Below the pieces are notes generated by a model that was not told the DNA's origin, did not search any database, and worked only from the letters and a program-made list of their open reading frames with translations. Positions 32,985-41,048 of a stretch of DNA of 64,000 nt are shown here, one piece after another. Source of the stretch: Mycobacterium interjectum (GTDB taxonomy: Bacteria; Actinomycetota; Actinomycetes; Mycobacteriales; Mycobacteriaceae). The stretch lies in the NCBI GenBank assembly GCA_002102225.1, contig LQPB01000059.1, positions 41,863-105,862 on the forward strand. Reading direction: 5' to 3'. Made by a program: the position numbers and the translations under genes. The first letter of the stretch is position 1. Each line of letters starts with the position of its first letter.

Positions 32985-33449
32985 CTACCGGCCGGCTGAC
33001 TCGCGCTCGGCCGCCTGCACCAGCCGGCCCGAGAAGAACCGGACCGCCCCGCCCATCGCGGCCCGCATCACCGGACCCGTTCCGCGGACTCCTTCGACGA
33101 ACTCGCCCGTCCAGCGGATGTCGGTGCCGCCCGACTGATTCGGAGTGAAGACCACCTCGCCGAAGTAATCCTTGGCGGGGCTGGGCGGTCCGACCAGCTT
33201 GTAGGCGTGCCGGCGGTCCTGCTCGTAGGCGACGGTTTCCTCCTGCACGAGCAGCGGCCACATCCCGACCTTGCGGACGGCCCCGACGCCGCCCGGCGCC
33301 GGATCCCCCTGACGCGCCCAACTCGACTGAAGAACGATGGGCTTGGCCCACTTCGACCAGTTGGCGCCGTCGGCGACCAGCCGAAACAACGTCGCCGCGG
33401 GCGCGCTGCTGGTGCGGTTGATTTCGAACGAAAACTTACGGCCCGACAT
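32985..33449 (-). CDS. SRPBCC-family protein, Rv1919c-like
   Basis: A 154-residue START-like protein ('FSFEINRTSSAPAATLFRLVADGANWSKWAKPIV', then 'GGVGAVRKVGMWP' and 'DIRWTGEFVEGVRGTGPVMRAAM'). Length equals the recalled 154 residues of Rv1919c, which lies next to the PPE genes in M. tuberculosis. The ATG at 33449 begins the domain; the frame upstream belongs to a decayed gene. Ligand and function are unknown. Confidence 0.85.
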   Translation of the reverse strand: MSGRKFSFEINRTSSAPAATLFRLVADGANWSKWAKPIVLQSSWARQGDPAPGGVGAVRKVGMWPLLVQEETVAYEQDRRHAYKLVGPPSPAKDYFGEVVFTPNQSGGTDIRWTGEFVEGVRGTGPVMRAAMGGAVRFFSGRLVQAAERESAGR

Positions 33450-33476
33450 GCCGCGTACCCTACGCGTCGGGTATGG

Positions 33477-33930
33477 AGCTTCTGCGAGTGCGGTCACGGT
33501 GCGGCCGTCCTCGAGCTCGATCCTGGTCAGCGCCATGGGCGCGGGCAGCCCCGCGAGCAGGTGGCCCAGGCCGGCGTCGGAAATCCGGACAGTTGCCCAC
33601 TCGTCGGCGCCTGCTCGGCGCTGACCTGGCAGGCGTGGCGGGCGCCGAGTTGTTCGAGTTGTCGACGCGCGGATTCCGATCCGAATAGCGCTATCTCGCA
33701 ACCGGTTTCGACGAGAAGCGGGAACAACGACCGTCACCCCGAATGGGCCGCCGGCGGCGGTCGGCACGGCGACCGCGGCCAGGTCGAGCAGGTGGCAGAA
33801 ATTCGTGTAACCGGTGATCGCACGCGGCCGTGATGATCGACACCACAACGATCCGCACCGGCCGGCGCGGTGTCGAGGAAATCGCCGACGGCGGCGTAGC
33901 GCTCGCCGATCACTCGTGGGCGATGACAAC
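33477..33930 (-). pseudogene. Decayed allophanate hydrolase/amidase C-terminal region
   Basis: Pieces of one protein can be read on the minus strand in different frames and in the correct order. 'ERYAAVGDFLDTAPAGAD' lies at about 33904-33850. 'YTNFCHLLDLAAVAVP' plus 'GPFGVTVVVPA' lies at about 33810-33720. 'ETGCEIALFGSESARRQLEQLGARH' lies at about 33710-33630. 'RISDAGLGHLLAGLPAPMALTRIELEDGRTVTALAEAP' lies at about 33587-33477. These match the end of the amidase domain and the C-terminal domain of allophanate hydrolases (AtzF type). At least two frame changes break the gene, and the N-terminal catalytic part is missing. Confidence 0.62.
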
Positions 33931-34018
33931 CTCGGTTGCCAGCGATCGCCCGCCGCCACGCGATGAATTTTGGCGTCGAGGATTGTCTATACGTGTATCC
34001 GTCGGACTCGATCGCTCG

Positions 34019-34090
34019 ATGGGTCAACGTAAGCCGCCCCCGCGCCTCCCGCGGGGGCTTTTGGTTTGGGAAGGGGTTAGTCGTGAGTGA
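34019..34090 (+). CDS. Possible 23-residue leader peptide ahead of the SDR operon
   Basis: ATG 34019 opens a frame of 23 codons (MGQRKPPPRLPRGLLVWEGV then SRE) that contains three consecutive proline codons, spans the whole terminator hairpin at 34036-34058 and ends 8 bp inside the SDR gene that starts at 34083. Ribosome position on this frame could influence hairpin formation or couple to the SDR start. There is no strong ribosome binding site before it. Hypothesis only. Confidence 0.25.
   Translation: MGQRKPPPRLPRGLLVWEGVSRE
34036..34062 (+). terminator. Rho-independent terminator in the leader of the SDR-sigma operon
   Basis: GCCCCCGCG (34036-34044) pairs perfectly with CGCGGGGGC (34050-34058), loop of 5, followed by TTTT. 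Orientation is plus strand. No plus-strand gene ends nearby, and the SDR start is only 21 bp downstream, so it could be an attenuator or the end of a short RNA. Upstream, TATACG near 33994 might serve as a -10 element. Confidence 0.68.
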
Positions 34091-34841
34091 GATCGCCGAC
34101 AAGGCAGTCTTGATCACGGGCGCCAACCGCGGCATCGGCCGGGCGCTCGTGGACGAGGCGCTGCACCGAGGGGCGCGGCGGGTTTACGCCGGCACCCGGG
34201 ATCGTTTTACCGCACCGGACGAGCGCGTCGTGCCGGTGGCATTGGACGTGACGAATCGTGCGCAGATCCAAGACGCCGTCGGCGCGGTCGAATCGCTCGA
34301 CGTGCTGATCAACAACGCTGGCATCGCGCGCTACGACGACCTGAGCGATCCCTCGGTCCTCGAGCGGCACCTTGCCGTCAACCTGTTCGGCACGCACGCG
34401 GTCACGCGCGCATTCCTGCCGATGCTGATGCGCTCGAGCGGAGCGGTGGTCAACAACCTGTCGATCAACGCGCTGGCGCCGCTGCCGCTCATTCCCGCGT
34501 ACTCGATTTCGAAGGCGGCCGCGTTCAACCTCACGATGTCGCTGCGCGCGTTCCTCGCGCCGGAGGGCGTGCGCGTTCACGCCGTCCTGACCGGCCCCGT
34601 GGACACCGACATGACCCGCGAGCTCGACATCCCGAAATCGACCCCGCGATCCGTGGCGTCGGCCATCTTCGACGCCCTCGCGCGCGACGAGCAGGACATC
34701 TTCCCCGACCCCGTGTCGCAATCGCTCGCACCCGCCTGGTCGAGCAGCCCGACCAAGGCGCTGGAGCGTCAGTTCGCCCAGCTGGTCGCCGCGGCAACGC
34801 CGGCGATGGCCCACCAATCACCAACCAGGAGGACACCATGA
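34083..34841 (+). CDS. Short-chain dehydrogenase/reductase
   Basis: A 252-residue SDR with the NAD(P) motif 'ITGANRGIGRA' (about 11-21), 'INNAGIARYDD', an 'INA' serine-free stretch in 'VNNLSINALAPLPLIPAYSISKAAA' containing the catalytic Ser, Tyr and Lys, and a C-terminal segment involved in substrate choice. The substrate is unknown. The GTG at 34083 follows GGAAGGGG. It is the first gene of a five-gene unit and overlaps the next SDR by 4 bp (ATGA). Confidence 0.9.
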   Translation: MSEIADKAVLITGANRGIGRALVDEALHRGARRVYAGTRDRFTAPDERVVPVALDVTNRAQIQDAVGAVESLDVLINNAGIARYDDLSDPSVLERHLAVNLFGTHAVTRAFLPMLMRSSGAVVNNLSINALAPLPLIPAYSISKAAAFNLTMSLRAFLAPEGVRVHAVLTGPVDTDMTRELDIPKSTPRSVASAIFDALARDEQDIFPDPVSQSLAPAWSSSPTKALERQFAQLVAAATPAMAHQSPTRRTP

Positions 34842-35581
34842 ACGACCTATCCGGCAAGACCGCACTCGTCGTCGGCGCGAGCCGGGGCCTGGGGCGGGGC
34901 ATCGCACTGGCGACGGCCACGGCCGGCGCCTCGGTGATCGCGGTGTCCCGCAGCGCCAACACGTTTCCCGACTACAGCGGCCCCGGCAGCATTCAAGCGG
35001 TCGTCGCCGACGCAGCCGACTCCTCGGTGCCCGGCAGCCTGCTGGACCGATACGATCCGCAGCTTCTTGTTTTGGTGGCCGGGGCAAACCCGCTGATTCG
35101 GCCGCTGCAGCACCACACCTGGGAGACGTTCTCGGCCAACTGGAACACCGACGTGCGTATCGCCTTTCACTGGCTGCGCGAGGCCCTGCTCAAACCGCTG
35201 CGGCCCGGCAGCACAGTGGTGGTCGTGAGCAGCGGCGCCGCGCTGGCCGGCTCGCCGCTCAGCGGTGGATACGCCGGCGCCAAAGCCACCCAACGGTTCA
35301 TCAGCGGCTACGCGCAAGAGGAGGCCGACCGCGCGGGCCTGGGCATCACGTTCACCGCGGTCCTGCCGCGGATCACTCCGCTGACCGACCTTGGCCGCCC
35401 CGCCGTGCGGGCCTACGCGGCCCGCAACGGTCAGTCCGAGGAGGAATACGTCAGGCAGCTCGGCGAACCGCTCAGCCCGGAATCGGCCGGGGCGGCGGTC
35501 CTCGAGCTGGCGCTGGCCGACACCGCCGGCGTCGCTCCCGGCTACCTGCTGACCGGCGCGGGGCTGCAGCAGCTCGCCTGA
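34838..35581 (+). CDS. Short-chain dehydrogenase/reductase
   Basis: The 247-residue protein has the cofactor motif 'VVGASRGLGRGIA' (11-23), a divergent NAG motif ('LVAGANPLIRPL') and the catalytic 'VVVVSSGAALAGSPLSGGYAGAKATQRF' with Ser, Tyr and Lys in SDR spacing. It starts within the stop of the preceding SDR and has AGGAGG in front. Two consecutive SDRs may act on successive intermediates or as a heteromer. Substrate unknown. Confidence 0.9.
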   Translation: MNDLSGKTALVVGASRGLGRGIALATATAGASVIAVSRSANTFPDYSGPGSIQAVVADAADSSVPGSLLDRYDPQLLVLVAGANPLIRPLQHHTWETFSANWNTDVRIAFHWLREALLKPLRPGSTVVVVSSGAALAGSPLSGGYAGAKATQRFISGYAQEEADRAGLGITFTAVLPRITPLTDLGRPAVRAYAARNGQSEEEYVRQLGEPLSPESAGAAVLELALADTAGVAPGYLLTGAGLQQLA

Positions 35582-35628
35582 CCCACCCGAGCGTCGAAAA
35601 ATACTGCACCACAACCGAAAGGCAAACG

Positions 35629-36378
35629 ATGAACATGCAGACACCCCCGATCGTATCGGCGCAGGACTGGGAGGCCGCGCGGCAGCAGTTGCTGGTCAGG
35701 GAAAAAGAGCTGTCCCGGGCGCGGGACGCGCTGGCCGCCCAGCGCCGCCGGATGCCGTGGCTGCCGGTGGACAAGTCCTATCAATTCGACGGGCCCGACG
35801 GCAGGGTCAGCCTGCTGGACCTGTTCGCCGGCCGCCGCCAGCTGATCGTCTACCGGGCGTTCCTGGAACCCGGGGTGGACGGCTGGCCCGACCATGCCTG
35901 CCGGGGCTGCTCGATGATCGCCGATCACATCGGCAACCTGGCCCATCTGAACGCCCGCGACACCACGCTGGTGTTCGCTTCCCGCGGCGGCCAGCCCGAC
36001 ATTGCCCGGGTGAAGGCCCGGATGGGCTGGCAGATGCCCTGGTACACGATCACCGACGACTTCGACCGCGACTTCGGCGTCGACGAGTGGCACGGCACCA
36101 ACGCCTTCATCCGCGACGGCGAACGGGTGTTCCGCACGTACTTCATCAACAACCGCGGCGACGAGGCGCTCGGCACCACCTGGAGTTATCTCGACATGAC
36201 CGCCCTTGGGCGCCAAGAGGATTGGGAGGATTCCCCGCCCGGCTACCCGCAGGGCCCCGCGTATGCGTGGTGGAACTGGCACGACGCCTACGGCGAGCAG
36301 CGATCGCAGTGGTGGGACGACCCCGACCCGGGCGTGCGCAACCCCAACGATCCCCGGCCGCCCCGTCGCGACGCGTGA
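35629..36378 (+). CDS. DUF899-family thioredoxin-like protein
   Basis: A 249-residue member of DUF899, a thioredoxin-fold family: 'ARDALAAQRRRMPWLPVDKSYQFDGPDGRVSLLDLFAGRRQLIVYRAFLEPG' followed by a CxxCS motif ('HACRGCSMIADHI', about residues 89-101) and 'WYTITDDFDRDFGVDEWHGTNAFIRDG'. The CxxC implies a redox or peroxidase-type role, not proven for the family. It stands 47 bp after the SDR and 12 bp before the sigma factor gene; DUF899 genes are commonly near SigG-like ECF factors. Confidence 0.88.
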   Translation: MNMQTPPIVSAQDWEAARQQLLVREKELSRARDALAAQRRRMPWLPVDKSYQFDGPDGRVSLLDLFAGRRQLIVYRAFLEPGVDGWPDHACRGCSMIADHIGNLAHLNARDTTLVFASRGGQPDIARVKARMGWQMPWYTITDDFDRDFGVDEWHGTNAFIRDGERVFRTYFINNRGDEALGTTWSYLDMTALGRQEDWEDSPPGYPQGPAYAWWNWHDAYGEQRSQWWDDPDPGVRNPNDPRPPRRDA

Positions 36379-36390
36379 GAGGCTTCTGCC

Positions 36391-37374
36391 ATGGCGGACG
36401 CCGGCATCGATGATTTCGCACAAGTCGCCGAGCGGTACCGGCCCGAGCTGCGGGCGTACTGCTACCGCATGCTCGGATCCGTCGACGAATGCGAGGATCT
36501 GGTGCAGGACACCTACCTGCGGGCGTGGCAGGCCTACGCGGGCTTTGAGGGCCGATCCTCGGTCCGGCTGTGGCTCTACAAGATCGCCACGAACACGTAT
36601 CTGAACGTGTTGCGGACGCGCAAGCGGCGTCCGCTTCCCTCCGGGCTCGGCGCCCCGGCCGACGGCGCGGCAGTGGCGCTGGCCCCGGCGCAATCGGACA
36701 TCCCGTGGTTGCAGCCCGCGCCGGACAGCCTGTTGTACGGCGCCACCGACGACCCCGCCGTCGTCGTGTCGGTTCGCAGCAGCGTCCGCCTGGCATTCGT
36801 CGCCGCCCTGCAGCACTTGTCGCCCTTGCAGCGCGCGGTCCTGGTGCTGCGCGACGTATTGGGTTGGCAGGCAGGCGAAGTCGCCGAAATGCTGGAGACG
36901 TCCCCCGCCGCGGTCAACAGCGCACTGCAACGCGCCCGCGCGCGATTGGCCGAGGCCGGCCCGACGCTCGACGAGCTCGGCGAACCCACCGAACCCGAGT
37001 TGCGCGACGTGCTCGACCGCTACATGGCCGCCTTCGAACACGCCGACGTCGACGCGTTGGCGGAACTGCTGCGCGCCGACGTCGAGCTCGAAATGCCGCC
37101 CATACCAACCTGGTTCACCGGGCGGGATGCGGTGTGCGAGTTTTTGGCCCGGGTCGTGCTGCACACCGCGGGTCAATGGCGGCTGGCGCCCACCCGGGCC
37201 AACGGCGCCCCGGCCCTCGCCATGTACCGGCGGGCACCGGACGGTTCCTTCCAAGCCCATGGGCTGGACGTGCTGTCCCTGGACGGCGGTCGCATCGCGC
37301 GCATCGTCGCCTTCAACGACGCGGCCCTGGTCGCAAAGTTCGGCTTGCCCGAGTTCTTGGCGCCGGGGAGCTGA
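36391..37374 (+). CDS. ECF sigma factor with C-terminal SnoaL-like domain (SigG/TIGR02960 group)
   Basis: The 327-residue protein has sigma region 2 ('RYRPELRAYCYRMLGSVDECEDLVQDTYLRAWQAYAGFEGRSSVRLWLYKIATNTYLNVLR', 15-74), sigma region 4 ('LQHLSPLQRAVLVLRDVLGWQAGEVAEMLETSPAAVNSALQRARARL', about 142-188) and a C-terminal SnoaL-like domain (about 200-320) typical of ECF factors that lack a classical anti-sigma factor. Such C-terminal domains are thought to regulate activity. The next gene starts 11 bp later, and the whole operon may be under its own control. Confidence 0.92.
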   Translation: MADAGIDDFAQVAERYRPELRAYCYRMLGSVDECEDLVQDTYLRAWQAYAGFEGRSSVRLWLYKIATNTYLNVLRTRKRRPLPSGLGAPADGAAVALAPAQSDIPWLQPAPDSLLYGATDDPAVVVSVRSSVRLAFVAALQHLSPLQRAVLVLRDVLGWQAGEVAEMLETSPAAVNSALQRARARLAEAGPTLDELGEPTEPELRDVLDRYMAAFEHADVDALAELLRADVELEMPPIPTWFTGRDAVCEFLARVVLHTAGQWRLAPTRANGAPALAMYRRAPDGSFQAHGLDVLSLDGGRIARIVAFNDAALVAKFGLPEFLAPGS

Positions 37375-37385
37375 AGGCACCGAGC

Positions 37386-37958
37386 GTGTCCGACACCGAC
37401 GAGCGGACCGTGCTGACAGAGGCGGCCCGCTACCTGTTCCAGAATCTCCTTCTGGTTCGCGAAGCCGACCTCGCTGCGCCCACGCCCTGCCGGGGGTGGG
37501 ACCTGCGCCGCCTGCTGCACCACCTCTGCGCCTCGTTGGCCGAGGTCGCCGGCGTGCTGGCGGCGCGCGACTTCGCCGCGGCGAGCCGGCCGGCGGCGGG
37601 CTCCGATCCGGTGGGCGCGGTGCGGGCCGCGATCGTCGACTGTGTGCTCGCGGCCCGCGCGCACCAGGCCGCCGCCGGCCGGTGGTGCGAGATCCAGGGC
37701 CGGACGCTGCCCGCCAAAACCGTTGTGCACGTTGGTGCCATCGAGATGGCCGTGCACGCGTGGGATATCGCGCAGGCGTGCCGCACCGATCGGCCCATCC
37801 CCTCGGGGATCGCGTCGGCCTTGTTGTGCGTTTCACCACCCCTGGCCCGGGCCGGGCTGGCCGGACAGGTGTTCGCCGAACCGCTGCCGGCACCGGCGGC
37901 CGCCACGCCAAGTGAGCAGCTACTGGCCCTCTTCGGCCGCCGCCGCGCCCCGCGCTGA
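37386..37958 (+). CDS. TIGR03086/maleylpyruvate isomerase-N-like metal-binding protein
   Basis: A 190-residue DinB-fold protein: 'PTPCRGWDLRRLLHHLCASLAEVAG' holds the first metal-binding histidines and 'TVVHVGAIEMAVHAWDIAQACRTDRPIP' the later H-x3-D/W-D pattern of mycothiol-dependent enzymes and the TIGR03086 group. It might be a mycothiol transferase or a regulator of the sigma factor next to it; the sequence does not decide. The GTG at 37386 lies 11 bp after the sigma gene stop. The hairpin at 37947-37967 overlaps its stop. Confidence 0.85.
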   Translation: MSDTDERTVLTEAARYLFQNLLLVREADLAAPTPCRGWDLRRLLHHLCASLAEVAGVLAARDFAAASRPAAGSDPVGAVRAAIVDCVLAARAHQAAAGRWCEIQGRTLPAKTVVHVGAIEMAVHAWDIAQACRTDRPIPSGIASALLCVSPPLARAGLAGQVFAEPLPAPAAATPSEQLLALFGRRRAPR

Positions 37959-37967
37959 GCGCGGGGC
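37947..37967 (+). terminator. I-shaped terminator at the end of the SDR-sigma operon
   Basis: GCCCCGCGC (37947-37955) and GCGCGGGGC (37959-37967) form a 9-bp perfect stem whose 3-nt loop is the TGA stop codon. No T-tract. It separates the operon from fadD31. Confidence 0.5.
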
Positions 37968-38041
37968 GGGCGCGCCCCGTCGCCGCGGACGGGACCGTCC
38001 TCGGCGCCGCACGGGGAGACCGACCGGCCGCGGCGGGCACC

Positions 38042-38047
38042 TAGACT
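38042..38047 (+). promoter_or_regulatory. Candidate -10 element for leaderless fadD31 transcript
   Basis: TAGACT fits the mycobacterial -10 pattern TANNNT and ends 6 bp before the fadD31 ATG, the spacing at which transcription starts at the A of the ATG. No ribosome binding site is visible, which also favours a leaderless mRNA. No convincing -35 element. Confidence 0.4.
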
Positions 38048-38053
38048 GCGCTC

Positions 38054-39889
38054 ATGGATTGCGGTTCGGAGCACAGCGCCGCGGCTCCACAGGGCCTGCT
38101 ACTGATAGAGGACTGCCTGGACGCCGAGGGCGGCGTCGAGCTGCCGCCGGGCACCACCCTGATATCACTCATCGAGCGCAACATCGCCAATGTCGGTGAC
38201 GCCGTGGCGTATCGCTTCCTGGACTACGCCCGCTCCGAAGGAAACGCGGTAGAAGTGACCTGGGCCCAATTCGGGATCCGGTTGCGGGCGATCGCCGCGC
38301 GGGTGCAGCGGTTCGCCGGCGAGGGCGACCGGGTGGCGATCCTGGCGCCGCAGGGCATCGACTACGTCGCCGGGTTCTACGCCGCGATCAAGGCCGGGAC
38401 CATAGCGGTGCCGTTGTTCGCGCCCGAACTGCCCGGCCACGCCGAACGTCTTCAGACGGCGCTGCGCGACTCCCGGCCCGCCGCGGTGCTCACGACGGCG
38501 GCCGCCAAAGACGCGGTCGAGAGCTTTCTCGCCGGTCTCCCGGACCTGGGGAAGCCGCAGCTGATCGTCATCGACCAGATACCCGACTCGGCGGGGGAGC
38601 TGTACGTGCCCGTCGAGCTGGGCATCGACCGCGTTTCGCACCTGCAGTACACGTCGGGTGCGACGCGGCCCCCGGTCGGGGTGGAGATCACCCACCGCGC
38701 CGTCGGCACCAACCTGGTGCAGATGATCCTCTCGATCGACCTGCTGGACCGAAACACCCACGGCGTCAGCTGGTTACCGCTCTACCACGACATGGGCCTG
38801 TCGATGATCGGCTTTCCCGCCGTGTACGGCGGGCACTCCACCCTGATGGCGCCCACCGCCTTTGTCCGCAGGCCGCTGCGCTGGATCCAGGCGCTCTCCG
38901 CCGGGTCGAAGCAGGGCCGGGTGGTGACCGCCGCCCCGAACTTCGCCTACGAGTGGACGGCGCAGCGCGGGCTGCCCGCCCCCGGTGACGACGTCGAACT
39001 GCGCAACGTCGTGCTGATCATCGGTTCCGAACCGGTCAGCATCGAGGCGATCCGGACCTTCAACAAGGCCTTCGCCCCGTATGGATTGCCGCGCACGGCA
39101 TTCAAGCCCTCGTACGGCATCGCCGAGGCGACCCTGATGATCGCGACCATCGATTCCTCAGCGGAGGCATCCGTCGTGTATCTCGACCGCGAGCAGCTCA
39201 GCGCCGGTCACGCGGTGCGTGTCGCGGCCGACGCCCCGAACGCGGTGGCGCAGGTGTCCTGCGGCCGCGTCGCCCGCAGCCTGTGGGCGGTGATCGTCGA
39301 CCCCGAGAACGGATCCGAACTGCCCGACGGTGAGGTCGGCGAGGTCTGGCTGCAGGGCAACAACGTGGGGCGCGGGTATTGGGGGTTGCCCGACGAGACC
39401 CGGCTGGCCTTCGGCGCCGCGCTGCGGTCGCGGTTGGGCGACGGCAGCCACGCCGAGGGCTCGACGGCCGGACGGCCCTGGCTGCGGACCGGGGACCTGG
39501 GCGTGTACCTCGACGGCGAAATTTACGTCACCGGCCGAATCGTTGACCTGATCACCATCGCGGGCCGCAACCATTACCCGCAGGACATCGAGGCCACCGT
39601 CGCCGAAGCCTCGCCGATGGTGCGCCGGGGATACGTGACCGCGTTCTGCGTGCCGGAAGACGGCGAACAGCGTCTCGTGGTGATCGCCGAACGCGCCGCC
39701 GGCACCAGCCGCGAGGATCCCCAGCCGGCCATCGAGGCGATCGGGAAGGCGGTGTCGCACCGGCACGGCGTGCGCGTCTCCGACGTGCGCTTCCTGCCGG
39801 CCGGTGGCATCCCGCGCACCACCAGCGGCAAACTGGCCCGCCGAGCCTGCCGCGCGCAGTACCTCGGCGGCACACTGGGAGCGCATTAG
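38054..39889 (+). CDS. fadD31: Fatty acyl-AMP ligase FadD31-like
   Basis: A 611-residue adenylate-forming enzyme of the FAAL group. Motifs: P-loop variant 'LQYTSGATRPPVGVEI' (197-212), 'SWLPLYHDMGLSMIGFPAVYGG' (typical of FAALs), 'KPSYGIAEATLM', 'WLRTGDLGVYLDGEIYVTGRIVDLITIAGRNHYPQDIE' and the final 'TTSGKLARR' lysine. FAALs activate fatty acids as acyl-AMP for transfer to acyl carrier proteins in lipid synthesis. Position and length agree with Rv1925 (620 residues as recalled). No PKS gene is nearby. mpt63 (Rv1926c), expected next, is absent. Confidence 0.92.
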   Translation: MDCGSEHSAAAPQGLLLIEDCLDAEGGVELPPGTTLISLIERNIANVGDAVAYRFLDYARSEGNAVEVTWAQFGIRLRAIAARVQRFAGEGDRVAILAPQGIDYVAGFYAAIKAGTIAVPLFAPELPGHAERLQTALRDSRPAAVLTTAAAKDAVESFLAGLPDLGKPQLIVIDQIPDSAGELYVPVELGIDRVSHLQYTSGATRPPVGVEITHRAVGTNLVQMILSIDLLDRNTHGVSWLPLYHDMGLSMIGFPAVYGGHSTLMAPTAFVRRPLRWIQALSAGSKQGRVVTAAPNFAYEWTAQRGLPAPGDDVELRNVVLIIGSEPVSIEAIRTFNKAFAPYGLPRTAFKPSYGIAEATLMIATIDSSAEASVVYLDREQLSAGHAVRVAADAPNAVAQVSCGRVARSLWAVIVDPENGSELPDGEVGEVWLQGNNVGRGYWGLPDETRLAFGAALRSRLGDGSHAEGSTAGRPWLRTGDLGVYLDGEIYVTGRIVDLITIAGRNHYPQDIEATVAEASPMVRRGYVTAFCVPEDGEQRLVVIAERAAGTSREDPQPAIEAIGKAVSHRHGVRVSDVRFLPAGGIPRTTSGKLARRACRAQYLGGTLGAH

Positions 39890-39934
39890 CCGGAGCCGAG
39901 GCCGCCGGGGGCGCGGCGATGGCATCCTGGCGGG

Positions 39935-40612
39935 GTGGGTCTGCTCATCCGGTTGGCCGAGCTCCTGATCGTGATCCTGCCGCTGACGGGCATGGTGATC
40001 GCCGCGGTGCGGGCGTTCACCGCCAACAAGCGGCGCGCGGAAGAGCCGCGGGAGCTGGATCAGACGCGCCCGGCGGAAGCCGTCGGCACGGCCACGGGGA
40101 ACGCGAATAGCCAAGCGGCGCAATGGCGCTCGCTCCGACGCGTTATCGACGAACACGGCCGCACCGACGCGCGCTGGCTCGAGTACGAACTCGACGTGGC
40201 CAAGCTTCTCGACTTCCCGCTGATGACCGACATGCGCGATCCGCTCACGATCGGCTTTCACAAGGCCAAACTGCGGGCGGACTTCCTGCGCCCCGTCAAG
40301 GCCGAGGACCTCGTGGACGATCGGGAGGCCGCGGCGCGGTATCAATCGGCCGTCGAGGATTACGTGACCGCGTTCAACGTCGCCGAGGCCGAGGCCACCC
40401 GCAGGCGCCGCAGCGACTTCTCCGCCGAAGACCGGCAGCGGATCGCGCGCGCCCAGAGCCTGTTGCGGGTGGCCGCGGATCCCGCCGCGGCGCCGCAGGA
40501 ACGACAAAAGGCATTCGACCTGGCCCGCAAAGAACTCGACGGCCTCATCGTGTTGCCCTCCACCACGCAGGCCAGTATCGAGCGGGGGATCTCCGGCCAG
40601 CTGGAGGGATGA
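39935..40612 (+). CDS. Membrane-anchored protein, Rv1927-like position
   Basis: A 225-residue protein with one N-terminal membrane helix ('LIRLAELLIVILPLTGMVIAAVRAF', 4-28) and a long, charged, mostly helical cytoplasmic part ('WLEYELDVAKLLDFPLMTDMRDPLTIGFHKAKLRADFLRP', later 'RSDFSAEDRQRIARAQSLLRVAAD'). I know the type as a conserved mycobacterial membrane protein without assigned function. It follows fadD31 as Rv1927 follows in M. tuberculosis. GTG 39935 is used. Confidence 0.82.
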   Translation: MGLLIRLAELLIVILPLTGMVIAAVRAFTANKRRAEEPRELDQTRPAEAVGTATGNANSQAAQWRSLRRVIDEHGRTDARWLEYELDVAKLLDFPLMTDMRDPLTIGFHKAKLRADFLRPVKAEDLVDDREAAARYQSAVEDYVTAFNVAEAEATRRRRSDFSAEDRQRIARAQSLLRVAADPAAAPQERQKAFDLARKELDGLIVLPSTTQASIERGISGQLEG

Positions 40613-40657
40613 CTTTCGCCTCTTATCCATGCACGCGGCTCAGTGCACCATGACGGC

Positions 40658-41026
40658 ATGATCGAATATGAGCTGGACGCCGAGCACAACATCCTGCTGG
40701 TCCAGCCGGAATCCGCGCTCGACAAGAACGACTTCACCGAACTGGCCAAGGCAGTCGACCCGCAGATCGAGGCCAACGGTGACCTTGCCGGCCTCATCAT
40801 CAGCGCGCCATCGTTTCCCGGCTGGGACAGCTTTTCGGCGATGGTCACCCACTTTCGCTTCGTTCGGGATCACCAGAAGCACATCAAAAAGGTCGCGGTG
40901 GTCACCGACTCGCACCTCGGGGATGTGGCCGAGCATCTGGGCTCGCACTTTGTGTCAGCCACGATCCAGCACTTTCCCGCCGGGCAAGTTGAGCAGGCGC
41001 GGCAGTGGATCATCAACGGATCGTGA
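40658..41026 (+). CDS. SpoIIAA-like (STAS/CRAL-TRIO-like, PF11964) protein
   Basis: A 122-residue protein with the family layout: 'IEYELDAEHNILLVQPESALDKNDFTELAKAVDPQIEANGDLAGLIISAPSFPGW' (2-56) and 'KKVAVVTDSHLGDVAEHLGSHFVSATIQHFP'. These single-domain proteins resemble anti-sigma factor antagonists in fold but are often unrelated to sigma control. The ATG at 40658 opens the first strand. It may be cotranscribed with the DUF2071 gene 22 bp downstream. Confidence 0.86.
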   Translation: MIEYELDAEHNILLVQPESALDKNDFTELAKAVDPQIEANGDLAGLIISAPSFPGWDSFSAMVTHFRFVRDHQKHIKKVAVVTDSHLGDVAEHLGSHFVSATIQHFPAGQVEQARQWIINGS

Positions 41027-41048
41027 GTCGCCGGTCTACCGTTCTCGA

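Noticed and set aside
35542..38040. 832-codon minus-strand open frame across DUF899, sigma and TIGR03086 genes
   Set aside because: It spans three well-supported genes on the other strand and shows no domain; Arg/Pro/Gly-rich composition typical of a shadow.
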